Shown here piece by piece: positions 28,623 to 38,110 of a stretch of DNA of 64,000 nucleotides; the stretch's first letter is position 1, and each line of letters opens with the position of its first letter. Position numbers and translations under genes: made by a program. A model generated the notes under the pieces. That model saw only the letters and a program-made list of their open reading frames with translations, was not told where the DNA came from and ran no database searches. Source of the DNA: Ignavibacteria bacterium (GTDB lineage: Bacteria > Bacteroidota > Ignavibacteria > Ignavibacteriales > Ignavibacteriaceae); NCBI GenBank assembly GCA_021286645.1, contig JAJTBZ010000079.1, forward strand, positions 1 through 64,000, given 5' to 3'.

Positions 28623-29434
28623 TGTTTCGTTTCTTACAGGAGCTATGGGAATCGTTTAAAGAATATATAGTTTTATTAACTATAATTCTTGTAAGCTTAG
28701 GATTGTTGTCTCAAAACGATTCCTCCTCGATTAAACATTTCCGGACTTTTCTCTTCGGTACATTCGCGGCGGTGTCCTCTGTTACTTCAAGTGTTGTTTC
28801 ACCTGCCGGGTTACGTAGTGAAATTGAATATCTTCGTACTCGCAATGCCGAGCTTATGCTTGAGGTAAGCAAACTGAGGAAATTTTCGCTGACGCATAAA
28901 GATCTTGAATCGTTGGAAAAATTTCAGGATACCTCAACCTATAAATTGCTGCCTGTACGCATTATGATGAAATCTATGCTTAACGCTGAAAGCAATTTTA
29001 CACTGAACAAGGGAACCAATGATGGTATTCGTGTAGGGCTTCCCCTCATTACCGATGCAGGTTTAGTTGGTGTGGTATCTTTTGCCACCGGAGGTTATGC
29101 CGTTGTCCATACGTTAAAAACTTCTGAGTTGAAACTTATTGTGCAGGAGGAGAGAACGCGATATCAGGGGATTATGCGATGGAATGGTACACAATTACTC
29201 GTTTCGAATCTTCCCAAAACTGCTGATATCCGGGTGGGTGATCGTTTTGTCACTTCTGTTTCCAGTTCTATTATGAATACCCCTTGCCCGGTTGGAAGAG
29301 TTAAAAAAGTTTTGAATCCCGAGGAAGGGAATATGTATATCGTTGAACTGGAGCCTACTGCAAATCTTGAACGCGTAGAGTATGCTTTTATATTCATGAA
29401 CTATTCAACTGTAAAACCATTTGAAATACACTGA
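28622..29434 (+). CDS. mreC: Rod-shape-determining protein MreC
   Basis: 270 residues. N-terminal cytoplasmic stretch, one TM helix (residues about 16-30, IVLLTIILVSLGLLS), a periplasmic coiled coil (LRSEIEYLRTRNAELMLEVSKLRK), then two six-stranded beta barrels with NFTLNKGTNDGIRVGLPLIT and LVGVVSFATGGYAVVHTL. It links MreB to PBP2 in the periplasm. The start overlaps the mreB stop. Confidence 0.95.
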   Translation: MFRFLQELWESFKEYIVLLTIILVSLGLLSQNDSSSIKHFRTFLFGTFAAVSSVTSSVVSPAGLRSEIEYLRTRNAELMLEVSKLRKFSLTHKDLESLEKFQDTSTYKLLPVRIMMKSMLNAESNFTLNKGTNDGIRVGLPLITDAGLVGVVSFATGGYAVVHTLKTSELKLIVQEERTRYQGIMRWNGTQLLVSNLPKTADIRVGDRFVTSVSSSIMNTPCPVGRVKKVLNPEEGNMYIVELEPTANLERVEYAFIFMNYSTVKPFEIH

Positions 29435-29931
29435 TGCTACGTATTGATTTCGCTAAAATCTTTCCATATCTCCTTTATATCCCGTTGCTGATTTTACAGC
29501 TTACAGTTATTCCCATTATCAGAATCGAGGGGATAATACCGGATCTGGGAATTATTATTCTGGTATTATTCACGCTGAGGCTGGGAAGATTATGGGGATT
29601 AACCGCCGCGGCAATTTTTGGTTTCGTGTTCGATATGGTTAGTGGGTCTGCTGTTGGTGCAACAATGCTTTCTCAAAGTATAGCGATTTTTTTTATAGGT
29701 TTTTTCTACAAGGACCAGGTTTCAGAGCGCTATATCAGCAGCTACTATTTTGTTCTCATTGTTATTTTGGCAGCTACAATTAACTCTTTCCTGTTCTCGC
29801 TTATAGCCGACTTTGATGCTTCAAGCAATTTATTTATGACATTATTCAGGCAAGGTATTTTGCCCGCGATGTACACGGGGCTGGTAAGTGGATTCGTGGC
29901 AGTATTATATCCCAAAAGGAGTTCATTATGA
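29434..29931 (+). CDS. mreD: Rod-shape-determining protein MreD
   Basis: 165 residues, about five TM helices. The pattern IPIIRIEGIIPDLGIIILVLF...GLTAAAIFGFVFDMVSGSAVGATMLS is typical of MreD. Integral membrane member of the elongasome. The start shares bases with the mreC stop and its end overlaps the PBP2 start by 4 bp. Confidence 0.93.
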   Translation: MLRIDFAKIFPYLLYIPLLILQLTVIPIIRIEGIIPDLGIIILVLFTLRLGRLWGLTAAAIFGFVFDMVSGSAVGATMLSQSIAIFFIGFFYKDQVSERYISSYYFVLIVILAATINSFLFSLIADFDASSNLFMTLFRQGILPAMYTGLVSGFVAVLYPKRSSL

Positions 29932-31715
29932 AAGCGTTCTCAGGCGAAGGATATCGCAGAACGTTTGTCTATTTTATCATAATGATTTTGGGGGCTGTTT
30001 ATGGTTTGCGGTTGTTTCAGCTACAGATTGTTCAACACAGCGAATATGATGAAAAATCTGCAGAGAATAGCGTTAAGCCTATCGAGGACATTCCGCTTCG
30101 CGGGGTTTTTTATGATCGCAATATGAAGTTGCTCGTGGAAAACACTCCAACATATACCATTCGAATTGTTCCCGCTGAATATGATACTACGAAGAACTCA
30201 CTTCTCGAACAAATCTGTGGCGTTCCCGAAGGCACTGTTCGTTCATTACTGCAAAAGAATAAACAATTTTCTAGATTCGTTCCATTAAAAGTCAAACGGG
30301 GAGTTGATTTTAAGGCCGTAGGCTGGGTAGAAGAAAACTCGTCCCAATTGCCAGGTGTTAGCTATATTATTGAAATGCAACGCGGGTATTTGGATTCGGT
30401 GATGGCGTCACATGTTTATGGCTATACAAAAGAGATTTCACCAAAGCAGTTGGAAGATGATGATTATTACGCGCCCGGCGATCTGATTGGTTATAACGGT
30501 ATTGAGAGAAAGTATGAACAGGTGCTGCGAGGTGTAAAAGGGTATAAGTATGTAGTTGTTGATGCACGAAGGCGTGAAGTACACAATTTCAAGCAACTAA
30601 AGAATATTCCTTCGGTAAAGGGCGAAGATCTTGTTTTAGGATTCGATGCCAATGCTCAGAAAACTGCTGAAAAAGAGTTACGAGGAAAAATTGGAGCGGT
30701 TGTAGCAATAGAACCTTCTACAGGCGAGATTATTGCAATGGCAAGTTCGCCCACTTATGATCTTAATGAATTTTCATACTTTACTCCCAAAGAATATATC
30801 CAGCAGCTCTATACGGATCCGGCAAAGCCACTATTTAATCGTGCAACTATGGCCGCACACCCTCCGGGATCTACATTTAAAGTGTTATGTGCAATGACCG
30901 CATTGGAAGAAGGAGTGATTAATGAGTCAACAACATTGCATTGCGGCGGTTCATTTACATTTGGGCGTAGTTTTAAATGTCATGGCGCTCATGGTGCTAT
31001 AAATGTTGTATCGGCAATTGAACATTCCTGTAACGTTTTTTTCTATCAGTTGATATTTAAAATTGGCCTTGACAGGTTGAAAACGTATGCCGAAAAATTT
31101 GGACTCGGTAAGAAAACCGGCATAGACATTATGGAAGAGGCACGGGGCCTGATACCAAGTACGCAGTATTACGAGAAAATCTATGGTAAGAACTGGCCGC
31201 AAGGTATTTTGGTTAGTTTGGGAATCGGGCAAGGTGAAGTAAGCTTAACGCCATTGCAGTTAGCTTCATATTGCGGATTGATAGCAAATAACGGTAAATC
31301 GTATAAACCACACGTTGTAAAGGGGTATTTGGATGAAAAAAAACAGTATCATCCTTTTCCATTTGAACCAATAAATACCGGTATTAGTCAAAAGACATTT
31401 GATATTGTAAAAAGGGGAATGTTCCTGGTGGTTAACGGTGGTGGTACTGCAACAAATATTAAGAGAAGCGATATCATGTTTGCCGGCAAAACGGGCACTG
31501 CGCAGAATCCTCATGGAAAAGATCACTCTATTTTTATGGGATTTGCACCATTTGATAATCCAAAAATTGCTGTAGCAGTTTTAGTAGAAAATGCCGGTTT
31601 CGGAGCCACCTGGGCAGCGCCGATCGCTCAGAAAGTTATGTTAGCATACTTACTTAAGGGGCAACCTGTACAGGGCGTTACAGTTGCTAATCCTGCGCCG
31701 AATCAGGAGGATTAG
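29928..31715 (+). CDS. mrdA: Penicillin-binding protein 2 (class B transpeptidase)
   Basis: 595 residues. One N-terminal TM helix (TFVYFIIMILGAVYGLRLFQ), a pedestal domain (PLRGVFYDRNMKLL), and the transpeptidase domain with the three active-site motifs: SxxK in PPGSTFKVL, SxN in EHSCNVFF, and KTG in FAGKTGTAQNP. Cross-links peptidoglycan during elongation together with RodA, encoded next. Confidence 0.96.
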   Translation: MKAFSGEGYRRTFVYFIIMILGAVYGLRLFQLQIVQHSEYDEKSAENSVKPIEDIPLRGVFYDRNMKLLVENTPTYTIRIVPAEYDTTKNSLLEQICGVPEGTVRSLLQKNKQFSRFVPLKVKRGVDFKAVGWVEENSSQLPGVSYIIEMQRGYLDSVMASHVYGYTKEISPKQLEDDDYYAPGDLIGYNGIERKYEQVLRGVKGYKYVVVDARRREVHNFKQLKNIPSVKGEDLVLGFDANAQKTAEKELRGKIGAVVAIEPSTGEIIAMASSPTYDLNEFSYFTPKEYIQQLYTDPAKPLFNRATMAAHPPGSTFKVLCAMTALEEGVINESTTLHCGGSFTFGRSFKCHGAHGAINVVSAIEHSCNVFFYQLIFKIGLDRLKTYAEKFGLGKKTGIDIMEEARGLIPSTQYYEKIYGKNWPQGILVSLGIGQGEVSLTPLQLASYCGLIANNGKSYKPHVVKGYLDEKKQYHPFPFEPINTGISQKTFDIVKRGMFLVVNGGGTATNIKRSDIMFAGKTGTAQNPHGKDHSIFMGFAPFDNPKIAVAVLVENAGFGATWAAPIAQKVMLAYLLKGQPVQGVTVANPAPNQED

Positions 31716-32948
31716 ATGAGCCGTGTAAATTACCGTTTTCAGGATAAATTTGATCTGCCTACCTTTCTTATCGCTACTGCACTAACCTTTCTTGGGCTTT
31801 TAGCAATTTATTCTGCAACCAGAAGTACTGTAGCAGAGCATTCGAATTATATAAAGCAGGCAATTTCCTGGGGCGTAGCTTTTGTTATATTTGTTGTTGT
31901 TGTTGCACTTCCTATTCGCTGGCTTCGCGTTGTTGCCTGGCCCAGTTATGCTCTTACTCTCATTGGACTGGTGCTCGTGCTATTTATCGGTAAAGTGACC
32001 GGCGGACAGAAATGCTGGATACATCTGGGGCCGCTAAGTGTTCAACCTTCTGAATTTGCTAAATTTTCAACAGTATTGGTACTAGCTACTTTCTTAAGCA
32101 GGCACCAAACAGATATAGATAATATGAAAGATATCTCGGTGACATTGCTTTTAGGAATGCTGCCGGTTGGACTTATAATGCTCGAGCCCGATTTAGGCAG
32201 CTCGTTCGTTTTCTTTGGTATTTTGTTGGCTATGTTATATTGGCGTGGCGTCAGCTCGTTCGGGTTGTTTTTTGTACTCAGTCCCGGTGTTGTTGCTATC
32301 TCGGCATTATTCGGTACCACTTACCTGATAATTGTTCTTGTCCTCAGTGCGGTTCTTCTAATCTTTTTCCGTAAAGATATTTTCTTATCCGGATCAATTT
32401 TCGCGGTAAACCTCTCGGCCGGATTTTTTGTCGATAATGTATATAATATACTTAGTCCCCATCAAAAAAAACGTATAGCAACATTTGTTGATCCGGATTC
32501 TGACCCACTTGGAGCGGGTTATAATTCGCTACAGGCCCGAATTGCAATTGGTTCTGGCGGCTTCTGGGGTAAAGGTTTTCTTTCGGGTAATCAAACACAA
32601 CTCCATTTTATACCGGCTCAATGGACAGATTTTATTTTTTGTGTTATTGGTGAAGAATTTGGTTTTATTGGCAGTTCGGTTGTAGTAGTATTATACATTG
32701 TTATGTTTATACGCATTCTTAAAGTTGCATTGATGGTGAAGGATGAATTTTATTCTTTGGTAATTATTGGCATTCTTTCTATCTATGTCGGTCATTTTAT
32801 AATTAACCTTGGTATGGCAATAGGTTTATTGCCGGTAATTGGTATCCCTCTGCCATTTGTCAGCTATGGTGGAACCTCATTGATATTAAATATGCTGATG
32901 CTTGCCGTTGTATTAAATATTTATCGTAGTCTGCGCGATTTTTCATAA
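31716..32948 (+). CDS. rodA: Rod-shape-determining SEDS glycosyltransferase RodA
   Basis: 410 residues, ten or so TM helices. SEDS signature blocks: QKCWIHLGPLSVQPSEFAK, LEPDLGSS, the catalytic-Asp region, and GIPLPFVSYGGTSLI at the C-terminus. It polymerises lipid II with PBP2. The ATG directly follows the PBP2 stop. The last 28 bases overlap, antisense, the end of the convergent GT-C gene. Confidence 0.97.
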   Translation: MSRVNYRFQDKFDLPTFLIATALTFLGLLAIYSATRSTVAEHSNYIKQAISWGVAFVIFVVVVALPIRWLRVVAWPSYALTLIGLVLVLFIGKVTGGQKCWIHLGPLSVQPSEFAKFSTVLVLATFLSRHQTDIDNMKDISVTLLLGMLPVGLIMLEPDLGSSFVFFGILLAMLYWRGVSSFGLFFVLSPGVVAISALFGTTYLIIVLVLSAVLLIFFRKDIFLSGSIFAVNLSAGFFVDNVYNILSPHQKKRIATFVDPDSDPLGAGYNSLQARIAIGSGGFWGKGFLSGNQTQLHFIPAQWTDFIFCVIGEEFGFIGSSVVVVLYIVMFIRILKVALMVKDEFYSLVIIGILSIYVGHFIINLGMAIGLLPVIGIPLPFVSYGGTSLILNMLMLAVVLNIYRSLRDFS

Positions 32949-34207
32949 ACAATACGAGATATTTTTTGTACAAAAGGTGCGTTGAAAAAAAGCGCCTTTT
33001 CTGTATATAACTCATATATTAGCAAAACAACCACAGGAAGATATTCAAGAAAGAATAGCAGAGTGAATTCCTGCCATTTCCCCCAGACCTGATAGCTATA
33101 TACTGTCCCGATACTTAAACTTATCAGACCCGCGAAAACGACCCCGCTGCTCATTGGTATAACCGGCAGGAGAACCAGCAGCCAGAGTACATACCATTGG
33201 TGTACAACCGGAGAAAGCAGCAATAATAATATTTGCACAAAATAGAGTTTCTTTAGGAATGAAAGTGAACTGAAAAATATTGCAGAATAAGTAATTACAA
33301 AGAGAGCTCCGCAAATTAGTCGGGCTGCCTGATTATTCGCTATGCCCATAAAGGTTAGGTTGAAAACAAAACCATTAAAAGTCCAGTTTTTTGAAAACAT
33401 CAACAAGGCTGCTAATGGATTGGCAGATTGAAAAAATGGAATGAAAAGGGCTGTAACAATGAGAGCTAAAATTCCAATTATTTTTAATCGAATCGCTTTT
33501 TCGGAAACTTGCAAGTAGAGAGGCACAATTATAACCGCGGCAGGTTTTACAAGAATTGATAACGCTAAAAATATCGTAGCCGGTATGAATTTTTTGCTAA
33601 GACTAAAATACATGAATCCGGCCAAAAGCATTATTCCAAAGCCGTCTATGTGCAGGTCAACAATAATTTGGCTAACCGCAAGCGGGCTTAATAGGTACAG
33701 AAGCAAGTTTACTTTAGGCTTTTCTAAAAGATTCAAAGTTCTCCATAGGAAAAACACGGTAAATGCTTCACAAAGCAGGAATAAGATTTTTAAGCCCCAA
33801 ACAGAATACCCTCCGATGTAATACGCCAATACAAAAAATAATTGTGCGATAGGGAAGTAAATCGACTTCATCCCCGGAAAATTTACTTTTGAAGGAATAG
33901 ATTCGGTTGCATACTGTTGTAATTCAGGCGCACTTGGCGCGTATCTGTACGGATTAACTCCATGTGCAGTAATACTGCCATCCCAAATATACCGATGAAA
34001 ATCATCAGAGCCGGTGGGTTGGGCAAACAAAAACGCAATTCGCAACAGGAACCCTGCTGCCAGAAATGCATAAAGAAAGTTCACGGGTAAAATAGTTTTT
34101 CTTAATTTCCATGCCGCAAAAATATATACCACAGAACTAAGGACGAAGCATAATGAGTAAACTGCTATTGGAGAAGAAAAATCAAAAGAAAATAAAGTTA
34201 GAGACAC
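32921..34207 (-). CDS. GT-C type polyprenol-phosphate-dependent glycosyltransferase, multi-pass membrane
   Basis: 428 residues with about twelve hydrophobic segments. The first periplasmic loop reads TGSDDFHRYIWDGSITAHGVNPYRYAPSAPE when pieced together, with the acidic DD and the RYxWDG...G.NPY pattern seen in GT87-like and related mannosyltransferases that use lipid-linked sugar donors. The sugar and acceptor are unknown. It is transcribed towards rodA, and its stop lies inside the rodA coding region. Confidence 0.75.
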   Translation of the reverse strand: MSLTLFSFDFSSPIAVYSLCFVLSSVVYIFAAWKLRKTILPVNFLYAFLAAGFLLRIAFLFAQPTGSDDFHRYIWDGSITAHGVNPYRYAPSAPELQQYATESIPSKVNFPGMKSIYFPIAQLFFVLAYYIGGYSVWGLKILFLLCEAFTVFFLWRTLNLLEKPKVNLLLYLLSPLAVSQIIVDLHIDGFGIMLLAGFMYFSLSKKFIPATIFLALSILVKPAAVIIVPLYLQVSEKAIRLKIIGILALIVTALFIPFFQSANPLAALLMFSKNWTFNGFVFNLTFMGIANNQAARLICGALFVITYSAIFFSSLSFLKKLYFVQILLLLLSPVVHQWYVLWLLVLLPVIPMSSGVVFAGLISLSIGTVYSYQVWGKWQEFTLLFFLEYLPVVVLLIYELYTEKALFFNAPFVQKISRIVYEKSRRLR

Positions 34208-34474
34208 TGTACCTGCACAATTTAAATTTTATTATAAAATAATGTAAAAAAATATGGCAGGGAAATAAAAAAAAAGCTAACTTTGTGCACTATAAATGCC
34301 ATCAAATAGAAGCTTTCCATGCAGGCTTGCATATCTGTGGCTAGGGCACTGTGATTGTTCCTCATAACTAAATTGTTTTAGATCAGGTACATAATTACAT
34401 AATTGAGGCAGGGGATTAAACTTCCTGTGAAGTATTAAGTACTGGTTATAATCATTATATCGAAATTACGGAAC

Positions 34475-37400
34475 ATGATTGGATTTAGGGTTTGTGAGTG
34501 GGGATCGAAAGAGCCAGGCAATTTGAGAAATGCTCTCTTTCTTTGTGTTTGCTTATTAGTCCTTTTGTTTGTGAGTGAAGGAAAGAAAGACACTCTTCCA
34601 AATAAAACTACTAATACTCCCCAATGTGTATTCTCGAATACGATTCCTGAAAAACCAGGAACCGGCGGGCTCCTTTTACTATCGGTGTTATTTTCAATAT
34701 TTCCGCTGATCGCCGGGCATAGAACCGGTGATGAGGAAACAGAAGAAAAACGGGATAGTTTTTTGAAAGATAATTGGTTCCTTCAACAGGCCTTCGAGCA
34801 ACCCGATGAAGGAATAATGATTCTGAATGAACAGGGAGGACAGACTTTCCATAATACTGCAGCCCGGAATATTTTAGGTGATGCTTTACAGAGTTTTTAT
34901 GAAAAACATCTGAGACAACTTATAACAACAGGTTTGCCAACAGATAATATAACCCTTCCACCAAAAGGCTCTGCTAAACATTTTCAATACAGCCTTGACT
35001 TGCTGAGCGCCGAAGGAAAAATCAGATCACTACAAATTGTAACCAAGTATTTGTTTGATGAACGCGATATTTATCGGGGAATGATGGTTATCATTCGGGA
35101 TGTATCGGATTATAAGAAAGTTCAGAAAGATCTTCTGGAAGCATACACCTACCTTAATGCAGTAATACAAAATATTGATAAGAGAATTTGGGTTAAAGGG
35201 CTGGATGGCAGATATTTGTTAACGAATCCTAAGTTCAACCAGGATATGAATTTACCCGCTCAGGCTGATTTAAAGGGACTTTCAGATAAGGATTTGGGAT
35301 TTGCCGAACAGTCGCTGCAATTTTACCAGGAAGATCAAAAAGTAATACAAAGTAAAGCTGCTTTGCATATCGAAGAAAAGCGGGATATTGGCTCGGGCCC
35401 GCGCTGGTATGAAACATCCAAATATCCTATTTGTAATGAATCGGGTGAAGTAATAGCAGTTTTTGGTTTTTCAAGTGACATTACCGAAAGGAAAAATCAG
35501 GAAGAGCTATTAGTAGGAATTGCCGAAGGTATCTCTGCTGCAACAGGCAATGAATTCTTTTCGTCGGTAGCACTCCACATCGCCGGGGCAACCGGTGCGC
35601 GACAGGTATTTATTGGCAGTTTTACACCTTTTGACGAGTACGAAATTCAATCACTCGCATTTTGCCGCGAAGGTGTCATTGAAAATAATTTTTCACTCTT
35701 CATGAAAGATACCCCGCTTGCAGATATTATTTTATCTCCGCGTTCCGTGTTCGCCGATAATGTTGAGTGGTTGGTAAATATCCAAAATGGCAGAGTCGGT
35801 AAGGGGATGGCTTCATATGCAGGTATCCGGTTACTTGATTCGGCCGGTGAAGTGATCGGTATAATGTTCCTGCTGTTTGACCGTAGCGTAGTAAATACGG
35901 TATTTATTGATTCTCTCCTGCGAATTTTTTCTGCAAGAGTTGCAACAGAGCTTGAAAGGACGATTAAGGAAACTCAATTAGCTGAAAGCGAGTATAAATA
36001 TCGAACCTTAGTAGAAAATATTACTGATACAATTTTCCGACTCAATAGCAATTCTCGAATTGCTTACGTAAGTGAGAATATTAGTAACCTGTCCGGATAT
36101 ACAGCCCAGGAAATGATGGGTGAATCGATATTGCAGTATATCCATCCTCAGGATATAAGCTCGGTTCTGATGTCTGTTACGGGCGCGTTCGCGCGAATTA
36201 CCGGCCCTTTTGAATTTCGTTTGCACCAAAAAGCTGGTGGATTTTTGTGGGTTTCTGTTACCGGACAGCCGTACACGCAGGAAGGACAGGTAGTCGGCAT
36301 TCAGTGCATCATGCGTAGCGTAAATGAGCGTAAAATGGTGGAAGAAGCCTTGTTGGAAAGCCAGGAACAATTACGCGGCTTAGTAGAGAATTCCCATGAC
36401 GGTATTGTTGTTATTAATGACGAACTGAAAATAACCGAATGGAATAAAGCAATGCAATCTATTACCGGTTATGAAAAAGCTGAAGTTTTGGGTAAAGACT
36501 TTATCAGTACATCATTTCAATTCCTTGCCCCGGAATTGCGTACAAGTCAGTATTATAATTTCCTGCGTAAGCAGTACTTTAACGCAATTGAAAAAGGCAC
36601 AGATAAATGGCTGAACAAAATTCAACATCGAAAAATAGTACGCCGAAGCGGTGAAATTGGACATATTGAGGAGATAACTTATATAACTCAAACACGTGCC
36701 GGCGTATTTCTATGCACACTCATGCGCGATATAACGAACGTTCGAAAAGTAGAACAGGAAATTACCAAACTTTCCAGCGCTATTGAGCAAAACCCCGCAA
36801 CTATTATGATTACCGACGCAAAAGGCAGGATCGAATATGTTAATCCGGTTTTTTCTCAGCTAACCGGTTATTCGCGGGAAGAAGTGATTGGACGAACCCC
36901 GGGCTTCCTGAAAACCGGGCATACCTCTTCCGAAGAATATCGGTCATTGTGGGCTACAATTACCAATGGTGATATTTGGCGGGGAGAGTTCCTGAATAGA
37001 AGAAAGAACGGTGAACTGTTTTGGGAATCTTCTGCCATTTTCTCAATTAAAAACCATAATGGATTAATTACAAACTTTGTGGCGATCAAAGAAGATATTA
37101 CTCAGCGTAAAAAAATGGAAGCTGATCTCGTTGAGGCTAAAGATAAAGCGGAAGAAATGTCGAGAGTGAAATCCAGTTTCTTTGCTAACATGAGTCACGA
37201 ACTACGTACGCCAATGAACAGCATATTGGGCTATTCACAAATTCTGAAAGATGAATATCAGGAGGAAAGAGTTCATTCAATTGGCAGTACAATCTACCGG
37301 AGCGGCAGGAGGCTGCTGGATACGTTAAATTTAATATTGGATCTCTCGTTAATTGAAGCGGAAAAGGTAGATTTACAAATTACGCAATTTGATATCGTTC

Positions 37401-37867
37401 AACTTGTTGAAGATATTTTGAAACATTTTACTCCGGCCGCGCAACAGAAGAATTTGCATCTTGAATACAAACCCGAATATCCGGTAATTGAGGTTCATTC
37501 TGATGAGCGGATGATGCGTCAGGTTGTAACCAATCTTGTAAATAATGCCATAAAGTACACATTACAGGGTACTGTAACAGTTACCTTGGAATTTGTTGCC
37601 TGGAATAGGGAAACTCGTACCGAAGCTCATTGCCTTATCCATGTGAAGGATACCGGGATTGGCATTCCGGAAGAAAAATTGTCCATGATTTTTGATGAGT
37701 TCAGGCAGGTAAGCGAGGGATTTAACAGATCCTTTGAGGGGTCAGGGCTTGGATTAACCATAACCAAACGATTTGTCGAGAAACTTCATGGCGAAATTTC
37801 GGTAGAGAGTGCTATACATGAAGGATCTTGCTTTACCGTTAAAATCCCGATTAATATAACTATTTAG
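34475..37867 (+). CDS. Membrane multi-PAS/GAF sensor histidine kinase
   Basis: 1130 residues. Two N-terminal TM segments (about 19-35 and 66-80) enclose a short loop. Then PAS domains (about 100-215, 225-345), a GAF domain (350-500), three further PAS domains (510-625, 630-765, 770-890, the last with ITDAKGRIEYVNPVFSQLTGYSREE), and the kinase core: H box FFANMSHELRTPMNSILGYS with H908, N box NLVNNAIKYT, G1 DTGIGIP, G2 GSGLGLTITKRF. No receiver domain is fused and none adjoins, so the output partner is unknown. Upstream at 34278-34285 a TAACTTTG box fits the Bacteroidota -7 consensus but lacks a clear -33 partner. Confidence 0.92.
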   Translation: MIGFRVCEWGSKEPGNLRNALFLCVCLLVLLFVSEGKKDTLPNKTTNTPQCVFSNTIPEKPGTGGLLLLSVLFSIFPLIAGHRTGDEETEEKRDSFLKDNWFLQQAFEQPDEGIMILNEQGGQTFHNTAARNILGDALQSFYEKHLRQLITTGLPTDNITLPPKGSAKHFQYSLDLLSAEGKIRSLQIVTKYLFDERDIYRGMMVIIRDVSDYKKVQKDLLEAYTYLNAVIQNIDKRIWVKGLDGRYLLTNPKFNQDMNLPAQADLKGLSDKDLGFAEQSLQFYQEDQKVIQSKAALHIEEKRDIGSGPRWYETSKYPICNESGEVIAVFGFSSDITERKNQEELLVGIAEGISAATGNEFFSSVALHIAGATGARQVFIGSFTPFDEYEIQSLAFCREGVIENNFSLFMKDTPLADIILSPRSVFADNVEWLVNIQNGRVGKGMASYAGIRLLDSAGEVIGIMFLLFDRSVVNTVFIDSLLRIFSARVATELERTIKETQLAESEYKYRTLVENITDTIFRLNSNSRIAYVSENISNLSGYTAQEMMGESILQYIHPQDISSVLMSVTGAFARITGPFEFRLHQKAGGFLWVSVTGQPYTQEGQVVGIQCIMRSVNERKMVEEALLESQEQLRGLVENSHDGIVVINDELKITEWNKAMQSITGYEKAEVLGKDFISTSFQFLAPELRTSQYYNFLRKQYFNAIEKGTDKWLNKIQHRKIVRRSGEIGHIEEITYITQTRAGVFLCTLMRDITNVRKVEQEITKLSSAIEQNPATIMITDAKGRIEYVNPVFSQLTGYSREEVIGRTPGFLKTGHTSSEEYRSLWATITNGDIWRGEFLNRRKNGELFWESSAIFSIKNHNGLITNFVAIKEDITQRKKMEADLVEAKDKAEEMSRVKSSFFANMSHELRTPMNSILGYSQILKDEYQEERVHSIGSTIYRSGRRLLDTLNLILDLSLIEAEKVDLQITQFDIVQLVEDILKHFTPAAQQKNLHLEYKPEYPVIEVHSDERMMRQVVTNLVNNAIKYTLQGTVTVTLEFVAWNRETRTEAHCLIHVKDTGIGIPEEKLSMIFDEFRQVSEGFNRSFEGSGLGLTITKRFVEKLHGEISVESAIHEGSCFTVKIPINITI

Positions 37868-37927
37868 TGAAATAAATGCATAATTATGCAATTTTTCTGC
37901 GAAGCAATATTAATTTGTAATTTTTTC

Positions 37928-37956
37928 TTGATTTGGCCTTCAGCTTTTGTTATAAT
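37928..37956 (+). promoter_or_regulatory. Promoter of the his operon
   Basis: TTGATT (37928-37933), 17-nt spacer, TATAAT (37951-37956). The same bases also fit the Bacteroidota-type pattern TTG-N20-TATAATTG with one mismatch. Either reading places the transcription start around 37962-37964, at the ATG of the leader peptide. Confidence 0.7.
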
Positions 37957-37962
37957 TGATTT

Positions 37963-38028
37963 ATGAAAAATTTGAATTTACATCATGCGTTTCACCATCA
38001 TACCATGCACTTCGGGTGCCGGCGGTGA
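37963..38028 (+). CDS. hisL: Histidine operon leader peptide
   Basis: A 21-codon ORF (ATG 37963, TGA 38026-38028) that begins MKNLNLHH and continues AFHHHTMHFGCRR. Six of the ten codons 7-16 are His (CAT/CAC). It lies 82 nt upstream of hisG, between a promoter and an intrinsic terminator. Stalling at His codons when charged tRNA-His is scarce would change the folding of the downstream RNA. No Shine-Dalgarno precedes it, and the promoter position suggests a leaderless start. Confidence 0.9.
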   Translation: MKNLNLHHAFHHHTMHFGCRR

Positions 38029-38091
38029 AATACATGTTTTTTGAATACTAAATTTTCGAACATTAAGACCCCGGCTCTGCCGGGGTTTTTT
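37984..38091 (+). promoter_or_regulatory. His operon transcription attenuator
   Basis: Pause hairpin: arm 37984-37996 (CATGCGTTTCACC) pairs with 38024-38036 (GGTGAAATACATG) over 13 positions with one C-A mismatch and one G-T pair. The 5' arm carries His codons 8 and 11-12. An inner stem GCAC/GTGC (38007-38019) caps it. Possible antiterminator: GCCGG (38018-38022) with CCGGC (38071-38075) and ATGTT (38034-38038) with AACAT (38059-38063), which would disrupt the terminator's 5' arm. Confidence 0.85.
38067..38091 (+). terminator. Attenuator terminator upstream of hisG
   Basis: ACCCCGGC (38068-38075), loop TCT, GCCGGGGT (38079-38086), then a T-run to 38091. Eight base pairs, very G+C-rich, 19 nt before the hisG ATG. 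Confidence 0.93.
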
Positions 38092-38110
38092 GTTTTAAAG
38101 GATTATCATA

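Noticed and set aside
34278-34285. Firm promoter call for the multi-PAS kinase
   Set aside because: TAACTTTG matches the -7 consensus, but no TTG lies at the proper distance upstream and it is 190 bp from the start codon, so it is only mentioned in the gene entry.
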